Source: Clostridia bacterium
Lineage (GTDB): Bacteria > Bacillota > Clostridia > Oscillospirales > Acutalibacteraceae
Direction of reading: 5' to 3'
Assembly: GCA_017436255.1 (NCBI GenBank)
Contig: JAFSDK010000019.1
Coordinates: 1-41,758 of the forward strand
DNA: 41,758 nucleotides
Shown: one piece after another, positions 14,668 to 22,354 of the stretch
Layout of the letters: the number at the start of each line of letters is the position of its first letter
Position numbering within the stretch: position 1 is the first letter of the stretch
Position numbers and translations under genes: made by a program
Notes under the pieces: model-generated
Database searches by the model: none
What the model was told of the DNA's origin: nothing
Seen by the model: the letters and a program-made list of their open reading frames with translations, nothing else

Positions 14668-17397
14668 ATGAAATTAAATTGGCAACTCACACACGAAAAT
14701 TTTAACGAAGAGGAACAAAAAATTGTTTCTTCATACGGCAAAAATCTTAAACTTTTAAATGGCGTTACCATTGTTGAGCGTGATAGCATTAGCTGCTACC
14801 GTTCATCTTTTAATCTCACCGCCGAAGACTTAAACGCTGAAGGCAACTTAATGCAGATTGACTTTGGTTATCAGTACCATATTATCAAGATTGAATTCTA
14901 CGTTAACTATAAACTTGTTGGTAAAAGTTATTCTTCTGAGGAATATATCCGATTCCTTATTCCGAAATCGCTTCTTCACGAAGGTGAAAACAGTCTTGTT
15001 GTTGTAGTTACCGAAGGTGCTGAAATGGGCATAAGAGGCGTTCTTACTACTGATGACGACTACGTTTCTGAAATTGCTTCATTACCTGAAGAAATTATTG
15101 TAACACAACCCACCCAGTTACCGAGTGTAAAAAGTTTTACCCAAAAGGATGACTGTGTAGAACTCAGCCTTTCTAACGGTGAAACTGCACGCGTAACATT
15201 TTATAATAACGGCGTTTTCCGTGTTAAATACCCTGCTGATGCTAAACAGTTGGCTGACGAGTATTGCTTATCTTTAACCCTTAATACAGAAGCACCGGTT
15301 GTTACCGCACAGAGCGATAGCAGCGTATGCTTTAAAACGGGCGATAAGACCCTTACAATTAATTTTAACCCCTTTACAATATCGGTTACCGATAAGGACG
15401 GCAACGCCATCTTCACACAAAACAATGAACCAATGCAATGCGCAGAAACCGGCGGTATCTCGGTTAAACTCCAAGACGACGAGCATATCTTTGGTATTAA
15501 TGAAAATGGTCATCCCCGTCTTGACAAGCGTGGTACTATTGAGGATATTTGGGTTCGTCACGACTTCTGGCGTTGCGACGTTTATTGTCCTTTCTACATA
15601 AGCACCAACGGTTACGGTCTATACCTTAACAGTGCATTCCACAGCATCTTTGATATGGGCTATTCATTACCCGATTCTGCGCTTCTTTATACCTATTCAA
15701 ATATAATTGATTTATTCTTTATTGACGGCCCCGCACCGCAGGATATCATATCATCCTTTACAGGTATCATCGGTCGTTCACCCATGCCGCCTAAGTGGGC
15801 TTTTGGCTTCTGGCAGGCAGGATTTAGCATTTGTAAAAGTCGTGAGAATGCTACCAACACACTTAACAGATATAATGAAGAAAATATCCCCGTTGACGTT
15901 TTCTGTTTTGATCCCGCATATGCTAAAAACCGTTCTGACATGATTTGGTCGGATGAAACCTTCCCGAATCACGAGGAATACTTAAAACTAATAGAAGACA
16001 ATGATATGCACCAAATCCTTTGGATATGTCCATTTGCCGTGCCCGGTTCGGATATTATCGATATTGGTAAGGAAAAGGGTATGTTCATGGTTGATAAAGA
16101 CGGCAACTTCTTGCGCTCACACAACTGGGTTGGCAAAGCTAGCGGACTTTTCGACTTTGACGCGGAACCAACTAAAGAATGGTTAAGTGAAAGACTTGGC
16201 TCCTTCCTGAACGAAGGTGTTGCAGGCTTTAAACTTGACGGTGGCGATACCTTTGAAGTACCCGAGCGTATGTTTACTAATGCCGGTATCAGTGCAAAAG
16301 AAATGCACAACGTTTACCCAATTATGCATGCTAAGGCAGTTCAGGAAATCGCAAAGCAAACACAACCCGACAAGCGACCTGTTACGTGGCAGCGTACCGG
16401 CTTTACAGGTAGTGGCCGTTACCCGATTACTTGGGGCGGTGACCAACTTGCAACCTTTGGCGGTATGCAGGTACTTATAAAGGGCGGTCAGGGCGCCGGA
16501 CTTTGCGGTGTTTCTTTCTGGTCACAGGACGTTGGCGGTTTCTCATGGCATCCCGAAACCGATGAAGAACTCTGCATCCGTTCATATCAGTGGGGTGTGC
16601 TTGCACCCTTGGCACGTGCACATGGTAAAAAGACCGAACCTTGGGCTTGGACCGACCGTGGTCTTAAAATCACAGGCGATTTCATTAAACTTCGTTATAA
16701 ACTTATGCCCTACATTTACAGTTGCGCTTATAATTCACATAAAACGGGTGTTCCGTTTATGTATCCGTTATTCTTCTTTGCACCTACCGACCAAAACACC
16801 TATAGCGCTGACTATCAGTACGGTTACGGCCCCGCATTTATGATTGCGCCTATTTATGAAAAGGCAGGCAACGAAGAAGGTACCGCAACTCGTGAAATCT
16901 ATCTACCCGAAGGTGAATGGATAGACTTTAACACTAAAGAAACGTTTAGTGGCAATCAGTCCATTGACTACACCGCAACAATTGACGTTTTACCGTTGTT
17001 TATCAAGAAGGGTGCTATCATCCCGCAGGTTAACGAGGTTGCCCGCGTAGCAAAGCTTGACTTCTCTCGTCTGACCATTGAATTCTATCCCGACAGCACC
17101 GCTACAACATTTGACTGGTACAACGATGAGGGTAATAACTTCGACTATCAGAAGGATATAAACAACATAGTTACCTTTAGCACAGTAAACGACGGCACAA
17201 TCAAGATTGATATTGCCGCTAAAAATGCCGCATATCAGCCCGATTACACAGGTGAGTTTACACTTAAGGTATTCTGTGATAAACCTAACACAGTTACAGT
17301 AAACGGCAAAGCCGCAGAGTTTACCTACGACGGCTTCTTTGCAGAAGTTAAGGTTAAATACGATATTAAAGAAAATTTAGCCGTAATTATAAAATAA
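14668..17397 (+). CDS. Glycoside hydrolase family 31 alpha-glycosidase
   Basis: A 909-residue enzyme with no signal peptide, so probably cytoplasmic. An N-terminal beta-sandwich leads into a GH31 (beta/alpha)8 barrel that begins near PPKWAFGFWQAGFS (about residue 370). The probable nucleophile is D524 in GFKLDGGD, and the acid/base candidate is D592 in YPITWGGDQ. GVSFWSQDVGGF and FMYPLFFF are further family landmarks. Beta domains close the C-terminus. KLDGGD differs from the WxDMNE form of classic alpha-glucosidases and the KTDFGE form of alpha-xylosidases, so specificity is open. It is a single-gene unit with its own promoter and terminator; no transporter or regulator of sugar use is adjacent. 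Confidence 0.9.
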   Translation: MKLNWQLTHENFNEEEQKIVSSYGKNLKLLNGVTIVERDSISCYRSSFNLTAEDLNAEGNLMQIDFGYQYHIIKIEFYVNYKLVGKSYSSEEYIRFLIPKSLLHEGENSLVVVVTEGAEMGIRGVLTTDDDYVSEIASLPEEIIVTQPTQLPSVKSFTQKDDCVELSLSNGETARVTFYNNGVFRVKYPADAKQLADEYCLSLTLNTEAPVVTAQSDSSVCFKTGDKTLTINFNPFTISVTDKDGNAIFTQNNEPMQCAETGGISVKLQDDEHIFGINENGHPRLDKRGTIEDIWVRHDFWRCDVYCPFYISTNGYGLYLNSAFHSIFDMGYSLPDSALLYTYSNIIDLFFIDGPAPQDIISSFTGIIGRSPMPPKWAFGFWQAGFSICKSRENATNTLNRYNEENIPVDVFCFDPAYAKNRSDMIWSDETFPNHEEYLKLIEDNDMHQILWICPFAVPGSDIIDIGKEKGMFMVDKDGNFLRSHNWVGKASGLFDFDAEPTKEWLSERLGSFLNEGVAGFKLDGGDTFEVPERMFTNAGISAKEMHNVYPIMHAKAVQEIAKQTQPDKRPVTWQRTGFTGSGRYPITWGGDQLATFGGMQVLIKGGQGAGLCGVSFWSQDVGGFSWHPETDEELCIRSYQWGVLAPLARAHGKKTEPWAWTDRGLKITGDFIKLRYKLMPYIYSCAYNSHKTGVPFMYPLFFFAPTDQNTYSADYQYGYGPAFMIAPIYEKAGNEEGTATREIYLPEGEWIDFNTKETFSGNQSIDYTATIDVLPLFIKKGAIIPQVNEVARVAKLDFSRLTIEFYPDSTATTFDWYNDEGNNFDYQKDINNIVTFSTVNDGTIKIDIAAKNAAYQPDYTGEFTLKVFCDKPNTVTVNGKAAEFTYDGFFAEVKVKYDIKENLAVIIK

Positions 17398-17401
17398 AAA
17401 C

Positions 17402-17431
17402 AAAAAAGGCTCCCTTTCAGGAGCCTTTTTT
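17402..17431. terminator. Bidirectional terminator between GH31 and the sigma-factor operon
   Basis: A perfect stem AAAAAAGGCTCC/GGAGCCTTTTTT with a 6-base loop. It sits five bases after the GH31 stop and about 100 bases past the end of the convergent minus-strand operon. Confidence 0.88.
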
Positions 17432-17528
17432 ATTTCTACCACAATGCTAAACAAAAATATATCTTACTTTCTGATGTTTCCCGCGCTTCAATCCAAATAC
17501 GATAGGTAACACCTCAATCCTCATTAAA

Positions 17529-18761
17529 TCAACCCGCTATCAATAAATTATTTTGTTCAGTTTGTGGGTCAACACCATTTATAACCCCTTGAGGAAAAAC
17601 AACTTTGATTTCCTTATCCTCACAAAGAGCGATAACCTCAGCTTTAGTGAGCTCGGCATTAAAGCCTGCAACAATGCAATCTTGCCACCAAAAACTCGAA
17701 CCATATTTTAAAGCCTTATCAAAATTTTGCTTTGATATACCATTTTGCGGCAATGAACCATCTAAAATTCTCTTATCGGACAAATTGTTACGGGACACAA
17801 TTTCTGTCACATGTTCTTCAACCATAACATCGATCTCCGATTTATTTTTTATTTCGAATGGAGTTTTGCCCGACCACTCCTTATTTAATAAAGCGTTATA
17901 TACTGAATTAACAGCATTTCCCTGCAAGCTTGCATACTGTCCTTTATGGTCTACTGTACAGACGACCGCTACCTTTATTTTATCATTATCATTCATTTTA
18001 TCTAAATAATAGGTAAGGTCATCACTGATTTTTATATCATACCCTTCGCTCCGTCTAATACCGCCCAGAGTTAATTTGCAATTTTTCCTTGCGGCGAGCT
18101 GTGTAATCATATCAGCCGTAAGTTCCATAAAATATCCGCTACTAAAGGTAGAACTTGTATTTGAAAACTCATCGGGTATTACGCTAACATTCTTTGCACC
18201 GATGCTTTCGGCAAACTCTAATTCTCGTTTTTCTGCTTTTTTATAGTATTCTTTCTTTTCCTTTTCCGTTAACTCCGATATTTCTGTTTGAAGCTTTGCT
18301 TTCTGCCTATATATTTCCTTTAACTGCATAACAATAGACGTATTATCAGGCGACCCTTGCTGTTGCTCCAAAAGTTTTTGTCTACTAAATTCTAATTGTT
18401 CCAACTCTTTTTCAATTTGTGACTCTCTGTTTTTTATACTGTCACTTACCTTGTAGCTTGAAACAAGTGCCGAGTATGAATACTGCACTATAACACAAAA
18501 TCGCACATTTTGCCCTTTATACTTATCTATTTTTTCTTTTAGCATATCCGATACAGTAAAATATTGATAATAGTTACGTGAATTATATTCCATTTGAACA
18601 TCCGATGCAACTATTTCATTTGCATATATCACTCTGTTCGAATCATTATTATCGGTCATTTTAGGCTTGGTTAAAAAATTTTTGCCTAAAAAGCATGCTC
18701 CAACAGCGATAGCTAATACTATTGCAACAATAATGATTAAGTTTCGTTTTGATGTTTTCAT
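17529..18761 (-). CDS. Membrane-anchored protein with duplicated I9-like domain and coiled coil, function unknown
   Basis: A 410-residue protein beginning MKTSKRNLIIIVAIVLAIAV, a short basic cytoplasmic tail and one membrane segment; the rest should be outside the cell. The ATG at 18761 is chosen for the AAGGGGG site about seven bases upstream. It is a paralog of the preceding gene: near its C-terminus AGFNAELTKAEVIAL matches AGFNAALTKAEILAL, and LDKMNDNDKIKVAVVCTVD matches LEKMNETDTIEVAVVLTVD. Each protein seems to hold two copies of this unit. Here a charged, Gln-rich coiled coil (about residues 105-175) interrupts the first copy. The pattern resembles inhibitor I9/S8 propeptide folds, but that is a weak visual match. 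Confidence 0.6.
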   Translation of the reverse strand: MKTSKRNLIIIVAIVLAIAVGACFLGKNFLTKPKMTDNNDSNRVIYANEIVASDVQMEYNSRNYYQYFTVSDMLKEKIDKYKGQNVRFCVIVQYSYSALVSSYKVSDSIKNRESQIEKELEQLEFSRQKLLEQQQGSPDNTSIVMQLKEIYRQKAKLQTEISELTEKEKKEYYKKAEKRELEFAESIGAKNVSVIPDEFSNTSSTFSSGYFMELTADMITQLAARKNCKLTLGGIRRSEGYDIKISDDLTYYLDKMNDNDKIKVAVVCTVDHKGQYASLQGNAVNSVYNALLNKEWSGKTPFEIKNKSEIDVMVEEHVTEIVSRNNLSDKRILDGSLPQNGISKQNFDKALKYGSSFWWQDCIVAGFNAELTKAEVIALCEDKEIKVVFPQGVINGVDPQTEQNNLLIAG

Positions 18762-18781
18762 ATTATTACCCCCTTTTACAT

Positions 18782-19924
18782 TTAATAGCATACGAGGTGT
18801 TTTGTTGTAAATTCATCTCTTCTCTCTGCGGCGTAAATAGCCTTAACGTCGGAATCTTTAGTAAGTGCTAAAATTTCCGCCTTTGTAAGCGCCGCGTTGA
18901 AGCCCGCAATTGTAGCGACACGACTGTTTTCAAAATCTTTTCTCGCACTAACTTTTCCACTATGGGTTCCAAACGCTGTCTCACAACCGCTTACAGGTAA
19001 TTCGCTACTAATGATAATCTTGCTACCCAAATTATTTTTTTTGATAACCGATTTAACGAGTGAAGTTATGAATGTATCATACGATTTATAGTGATACCAT
19101 ACATGTCCTTTTGCTTCATAACTTTCTAAAAAATCGTGAACTACTAAATCTTTTACATATTCCGAATTATAGTCAAAATTAGTGCATATACCCTGTTTAT
19201 ATGCGTAATAATTGTTTACATCTACCGTTAAGACAACAGCCACTTCTATAGTGTCCGTTTCGTTCATTTTTTCTAAACGGGCAGTAAGGGTGTCGGTAAT
19301 TTTTTTATCATACCCGTCTACACGTTTTACAGGTGCTAATGATAATCGACATTGTTTTTTATCGGCAATTTTTCTAATCATTTCTGCTGTAACTTCCATA
19401 ATAATATCGTTTTCTAAGTCACCGCTTACAATATCCGATTCATCGGATGCCTTGGTTATGTTTTTGGCTCCGATTTTATTAAAAAAATCCAGTAAGTCCG
19501 ATAGACTATCGCCGTGTTTAAGTGCGCCCACCCTTACACGAAACAGTACGTCCTGCCCCGCATATTCTTGAAGCTTTTCAGTTAAATCATTGCTTATATA
19601 CTTAACTGTAGATTCATCCCCCGACGTTTCGGAAGAAATCCATTCGTCTACAAAATACGACTCATTATAATTGTCGTCAGCACAAATTAAAAGGCGGTTA
19701 TCCTTTTTTGAATTTAAAAGCCATATTCCCTGCAGACCGATAACTACTGCTAAGGCTACCGCTACTGCGGCGGTTGCGAATTTCTTAAAATAAATGGGCA
19801 TTGCGAAGCGGCGTGTCTTAATTTGTTTTTCGCAAGCTGTGTGTGGAAGTGTTTTTTCTTTTGACGGAAGCTCTATGGCTTCAATGCGCGCTTTTAAAAG
19901 TTTAGGTGAATAAAGTGATTTCAT
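18782..19924 (-). CDS. Putative anti-sigma-like membrane protein with duplicated I9-like domain
   Basis: A 380-residue protein encoded one base after the sigma-factor stop. Residues 1-45 are basic and predicted cytoplasmic, 46-70 form one membrane segment (FATAAVAVALAVVIGLQGIWLL), and the rest is extracytoplasmic. Position and topology fit an anti-sigma factor, but I see no zinc-binding HxxxCxxC motif and no known anti-sigma domain. The outer part repeats a unit: LTEKLQEYAGQDVLFRVRV and LTARLEKMNETDTIEVAVV start the copies, IIMEVTAEMIRKIADKKQC and AGFNAALTKAEILALTKDS end them. The last resembles the closing helix and strand of subtilisin-propeptide (I9) folds. Its paralog follows directly downstream. 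Confidence 0.6.
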   Translation of the reverse strand: MKSLYSPKLLKARIEAIELPSKEKTLPHTACEKQIKTRRFAMPIYFKKFATAAVAVALAVVIGLQGIWLLNSKKDNRLLICADDNYNESYFVDEWISSETSGDESTVKYISNDLTEKLQEYAGQDVLFRVRVGALKHGDSLSDLLDFFNKIGAKNITKASDESDIVSGDLENDIIMEVTAEMIRKIADKKQCRLSLAPVKRVDGYDKKITDTLTARLEKMNETDTIEVAVVLTVDVNNYYAYKQGICTNFDYNSEYVKDLVVHDFLESYEAKGHVWYHYKSYDTFITSLVKSVIKKNNLGSKIIISSELPVSGCETAFGTHSGKVSARKDFENSRVATIAGFNAALTKAEILALTKDSDVKAIYAAERRDEFTTKHLVCY

Positions 19925-19925
19925 T

Positions 19926-20450
19926 TTATTCGCCCTCCTTGAGTGTAGTTTTTAGTTTTTCTATTGCACGCTTGTATTTCTGACGGGCGTTGTCGGTGGT
20001 GATGCTTAAAATCTTTGCGATTTCAGAGTGTTTTAGTCCCCAAGCAGTTTTTAATATAACTATTTGACGTTCTTCATCATTAAGCGGTGTGAGTAACGAC
20101 ATAAAGTCGGCTTCGGTATGTATATGCGTTTCGCCCTCACTTATGGCATCGCAGTATTTAGCCTCGGTGTTTCTTTTTCGCACCTTATCAACCGCTAAAT
20201 TACGGCAGACGGCGGCAACCCACGCCTTTGCATTAGTGCCTTTTTTATAGGATGACGCCTTTTCAGCGATCTTTAAGAAGGTTTCCTGCAAAATATCCTC
20301 CGACAAATGCTTATCACCCGTCATGGAATGGGCAATAGAATAAAGGAGTTTACCAAAATGATCATAAATTACGCTAAGCGCAGAAAGGTCGCCCTGTGCA
20401 ATTTTTATAAGCGCGCGCTCACAGAGTTCATTTTCAAATAATTTAATCAT
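19926..20450 (-). CDS. ECF-type RNA polymerase sigma factor
   Basis: A 174-residue sigma factor with only regions 2 and 4. Region 2 spans about residues 20-90 (DILQETFLKIAEKA, WVAAVCRNLAVDKVRKR). Region 4 spans about 115-170, with the helix-turn-helix LKHSEIAKILSITTDNARQKYKRAIEKLK. It heads a three-gene minus-strand unit with the two membrane proteins, the usual layout in which an ECF sigma is held by a membrane partner until a signal arrives. The ATG is preceded by a G-rich stretch (GAGGGGGGAG). The target genes cannot be read from this window. Confidence 0.9.
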   Translation of the reverse strand: MIKLFENELCERALIKIAQGDLSALSVIYDHFGKLLYSIAHSMTGDKHLSEDILQETFLKIAEKASSYKKGTNAKAWVAAVCRNLAVDKVRKRNTEAKYCDAISEGETHIHTEADFMSLLTPLNDEERQIVILKTAWGLKHSEIAKILSITTDNARQKYKRAIEKLKTTLKEGE

Positions 20451-20471
20451 TTGGCTCCCCCCTCACTAAAC

Positions 20472-20500
20472 AAAACGAATAAATGTATCGAAACGTGACA
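20472..20500 (-). promoter_or_regulatory. Possible ECF autoregulatory promoter
   Basis: On the minus strand TGTCAC and CGTTTT are separated by 17 bases, ahead of the sigma-factor ATG. No sigma-A promoter with proper hexamers is visible there. ECF promoters often combine a TGTCAC/TGAAAC-like -35 with a CGT-containing -10, so autoregulation is possible. The match is weak. Confidence 0.25.
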
Positions 20501-20600
20501 AAATCTTCCTTGTTTTACAATTTAATTATATATGAATATAACTTCAAGAACAAGTATTTCTGTTTTGCAATTCCTCTGTATTTTTGATAAAAAGTGTAAG

Positions 20601-20646
20601 AACAGGCTCCATCTGACGAGGGAGGGGGACCTACGAACTGAGTTTA
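20601..20646. repeat. Degenerate dispersed hairpin repeat
   Basis: CTCCATCTGACGAGGGAG forms an imperfect hairpin with a TGAC loop, and a following ACTGAG resembles the second half of a repeat (CTCCCTCTGACGAGGGAG ... ACTGAGGGAG) that I recall as widespread in Oscillospirales and Lachnospirales genomes. This copy looks decayed. Only one copy lies in the window, so repetition is not shown here. Confidence 0.4.
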
Positions 20647-20652
20647 ATAAAC

Positions 20653-20691
20653 AACAAAAGAGCAGATTCAAAATGAATCTGCTCTTTTGTT
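20653..20691. terminator. Strong terminator after the XRE gene
   Basis: A perfect 17-bp inverted repeat (AACAAAAGAGCAGATTC and complement) with a 5-base loop. The first bases of the XRE stop codon lie in the stem edge. The stem ends in an A/T tract on both sides, so it can act in either direction. Confidence 0.85.
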
Positions 20692-20914
20692 ATCTTTCCG
20701 GGTGTTTTAAACCTTTGGGTAAACCAAGTATATAATCTGATGAAACACCGTATAACTTACATAATTTTTGTATATGTTCAAGTTTAAACTGTCGCTTGCC
20801 GCTTTCATACAAATGATATTGGGGTCTGCTGATATTAAGCTCCCCCGCTATTTCCGCTTGTGTTTTATCGCTGTCCTCTCGCAACTCTCTAAGTATCTCA
20901 TAGTGTTTTTTCAT
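20690..20914 (-). CDS. XRE-family helix-turn-helix regulator, single-domain
   Basis: A 74-residue protein made of one HTH_3 domain: ILRELREDSDKTQAEIAGEL, then NISRPQYHLYESGKRQF as the recognition helix region, and YGVSSDYILGLPKG at the end. No effector or dimerisation domain is present. It is divergently transcribed from a small ORF at 21035, and the 120-base gap holds an AGTATTC/GAATACT inverted repeat overlapping promoter elements. Autorepression and control of the small ORF are likely. The ribosome binding site is AAGGGG. Confidence 0.85.
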   Translation of the reverse strand: MKKHYEILRELREDSDKTQAEIAGELNISRPQYHLYESGKRQFKLEHIQKLCKLYGVSSDYILGLPKGLKHPER

Positions 20915-20957
20915 AAATTTAAATACCCCTTTTTGTTCATTAAGTAGATTATAGCAA

Positions 20958-20998
20958 AGTATTCAAATAAATACTTGAAATGTATCCAAACGAATACT
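20958..20998. promoter_or_regulatory. Candidate operator between XRE gene and small ORF
   Basis: AGTATTC (20958-20964) and GAATACT (20992-20998) are inverted copies 27 bases apart, with a further ATACTT/GTAT-like box between them. They overlap the -35 and spacer of the rightward promoter and lie next to the leftward -10 (minus-strand TATAAT at 20948-20953). The XRE protein is the obvious candidate binder. Confidence 0.5.
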
Positions 20999-21003
20999 AT
21001 AAT
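20975..21003 (+). promoter_or_regulatory. Promoter of the 87-residue ORF
   Basis: TTGAAA (20975-20980) and TATAAT (20998-21003) with 17 bases between, 31 bases ahead of the ATG and within the candidate XRE operator. Confidence 0.7.
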
Positions 21004-21034
21004 GCTACTATCCAAATAACAAAGGAGAGTTATT

Positions 21035-21298
21035 ATGCTTAAAATATCAATAGACACACTAGATAAATTACAGTCTTTATCACAGAGCATTTCGGCAGTT
21101 ACCTATATGCAACAATTAGTAAGCGCCGATAAATACGACAACCTAACAAATCAATACGACTTTGATTACGTGCGCGATTATGCACTATATATGTTGCGCG
21201 AACAAGAATTTGACCTTACAAAACAACTCTATGAACTTGTAACCGACGATAATTTTGCTACAACTATAGCACAATCAATTCCTTTGGACTCTGTGTAA
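21035..21298 (+). CDS. Small hypothetical protein controlled with the XRE gene
   Basis: An 87-residue protein, predicted mostly helical and acidic (MLKISIDTLDKLQSLSQSIS...), with no membrane segment, signal peptide or cysteines. I recognise no family. Support as a real gene: a good promoter, an AAGGAG site seven bases before the ATG, and an adjacent divergent XRE regulator. Its last 35 bases overlap the 3' end of the convergent M24 peptidase gene. It could be a partner in a small regulatory or toxin-antitoxin-like module, but nothing in the sequence proves this. Confidence 0.6.
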   Translation: MLKISIDTLDKLQSLSQSISAVTYMQQLVSADKYDNLTNQYDFDYVRDYALYMLREQEFDLTKQLYELVTDDNFATTIAQSIPLDSV

Positions 21299-22319
21299 TA
21301 TCTATATTACCGTCGTCGGTTATTACTATCATATCCTCAATTCTGACACCAAATTTGTTTTCGAGATAAATGCCCGGCTCAACCGTTATAACCATGCCTT
21401 TTTCTATAACCGATTCGTCCCTTGTATTAAAGGAGGGTCCCTCGTGTATATCAATACCCACACTGTGACCAAGTCCGTGACCGAAACAACCCTTATGCTC
21501 TTTTTCAATAATATCACGGGCAACCTTATCTATGTCACGGCATACAGCACCGGGTACGGCCGCCTTTATTGCCGATTCTTGTGCCGCTAATACAGTGTTG
21601 TAGACTTTTTTCTGCTCTTCGGTAACGCTACCAACCGCGACAGTACGTGTCATATCACTGCGGTAGCCGTTTACTACAGCGCCGAAGTCCATTGTAATAA
21701 AATCACCGTGTTCTATTTTTTTATCGGTCGGCACACCGTGTGGTAAAGATGAATTTTTGCCCGATACCACAATAAAATCAAAAGAAACACCCTCGCTGCC
21801 GTTTTTTCTCATAAAAAACTCCATATCGAGCATAATTTCCTTTTCGGTCTTACCAACCGCTATTCTCGGCAGTATATAAGAAAAGGTCTCATCGGTTAAT
21901 TTTTGGGCTTTTTTGATGCTTTCTATTTCACCTTCACTCTTAACAGAGCGCATTTTACGTAAAATACTACTTAATTTATCATCCTGCGAGATGTTGGGGC
22001 TTAGTTCATTTTCAAAACGCTTAGCATCGTCAACACTTAAATAATCGGTTTCAATGAACACCTTGTTTTTATTCTCTATTATCTCATTTATCTGCTCAAA
22101 CGTCTTTTTTAGCAGCAAAACCTCACATGAAGTAACCGTCTGTTTTGCCTTTTCAAAATAACGGAAGTCGATAAGAAAAACGGCACGTTGCTTTGTAATA
22201 ACAACATATCCCGCGCTTGAGGCAAATCCCGTTAAATAAAAACGGTTTGAGGGTGAACAGATAATTGCCGCCTCGTCATCACGTAAATTTTCTTTAATTT
22301 TTTTTAGCTTATTTTTCAT
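21264..22319 (-). CDS. Xaa-Pro peptidase (M24 family)
   Basis: A 351-residue cytoplasmic metallopeptidase that removes residues next to proline. An N-terminal creatinase-like domain (about 1-120) precedes the pita-bread catalytic domain. Metal-binding motifs are MDFGAVVNGYRSDMTRT (two Asp), GHGLGHSVGIDIHE (His), TVEPGIYL (Glu) and GVRIEDMIVI (Glu). I start at the ATG at 22319 (MKNKLKKIKENL), the usual family start. The reading frame is open 33 codons further, into the divergent dipeptidase gene, which is unlikely to be translated. AGAGG lies about 12 bases upstream, a somewhat long spacing. Confidence 0.9.
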   Translation of the reverse strand: MKNKLKKIKENLRDDEAAIICSPSNRFYLTGFASSAGYVVITKQRAVFLIDFRYFEKAKQTVTSCEVLLLKKTFEQINEIIENKNKVFIETDYLSVDDAKRFENELSPNISQDDKLSSILRKMRSVKSEGEIESIKKAQKLTDETFSYILPRIAVGKTEKEIMLDMEFFMRKNGSEGVSFDFIVVSGKNSSLPHGVPTDKKIEHGDFITMDFGAVVNGYRSDMTRTVAVGSVTEEQKKVYNTVLAAQESAIKAAVPGAVCRDIDKVARDIIEKEHKGCFGHGLGHSVGIDIHEGPSFNTRDESVIEKGMVITVEPGIYLENKFGVRIEDMIVITDDGNIDITQSPKELIVL

Positions 22320-22354
22320 AATTAAAGTTAACCTCTTGTGCATATTATATATGT

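Noticed and set aside
20532..20735. Plus-strand ORF over the XRE terminator region
   Set aside because: It runs through the terminator stem and the dispersed repeat, lacks an RBS, and has no recognisable protein character.
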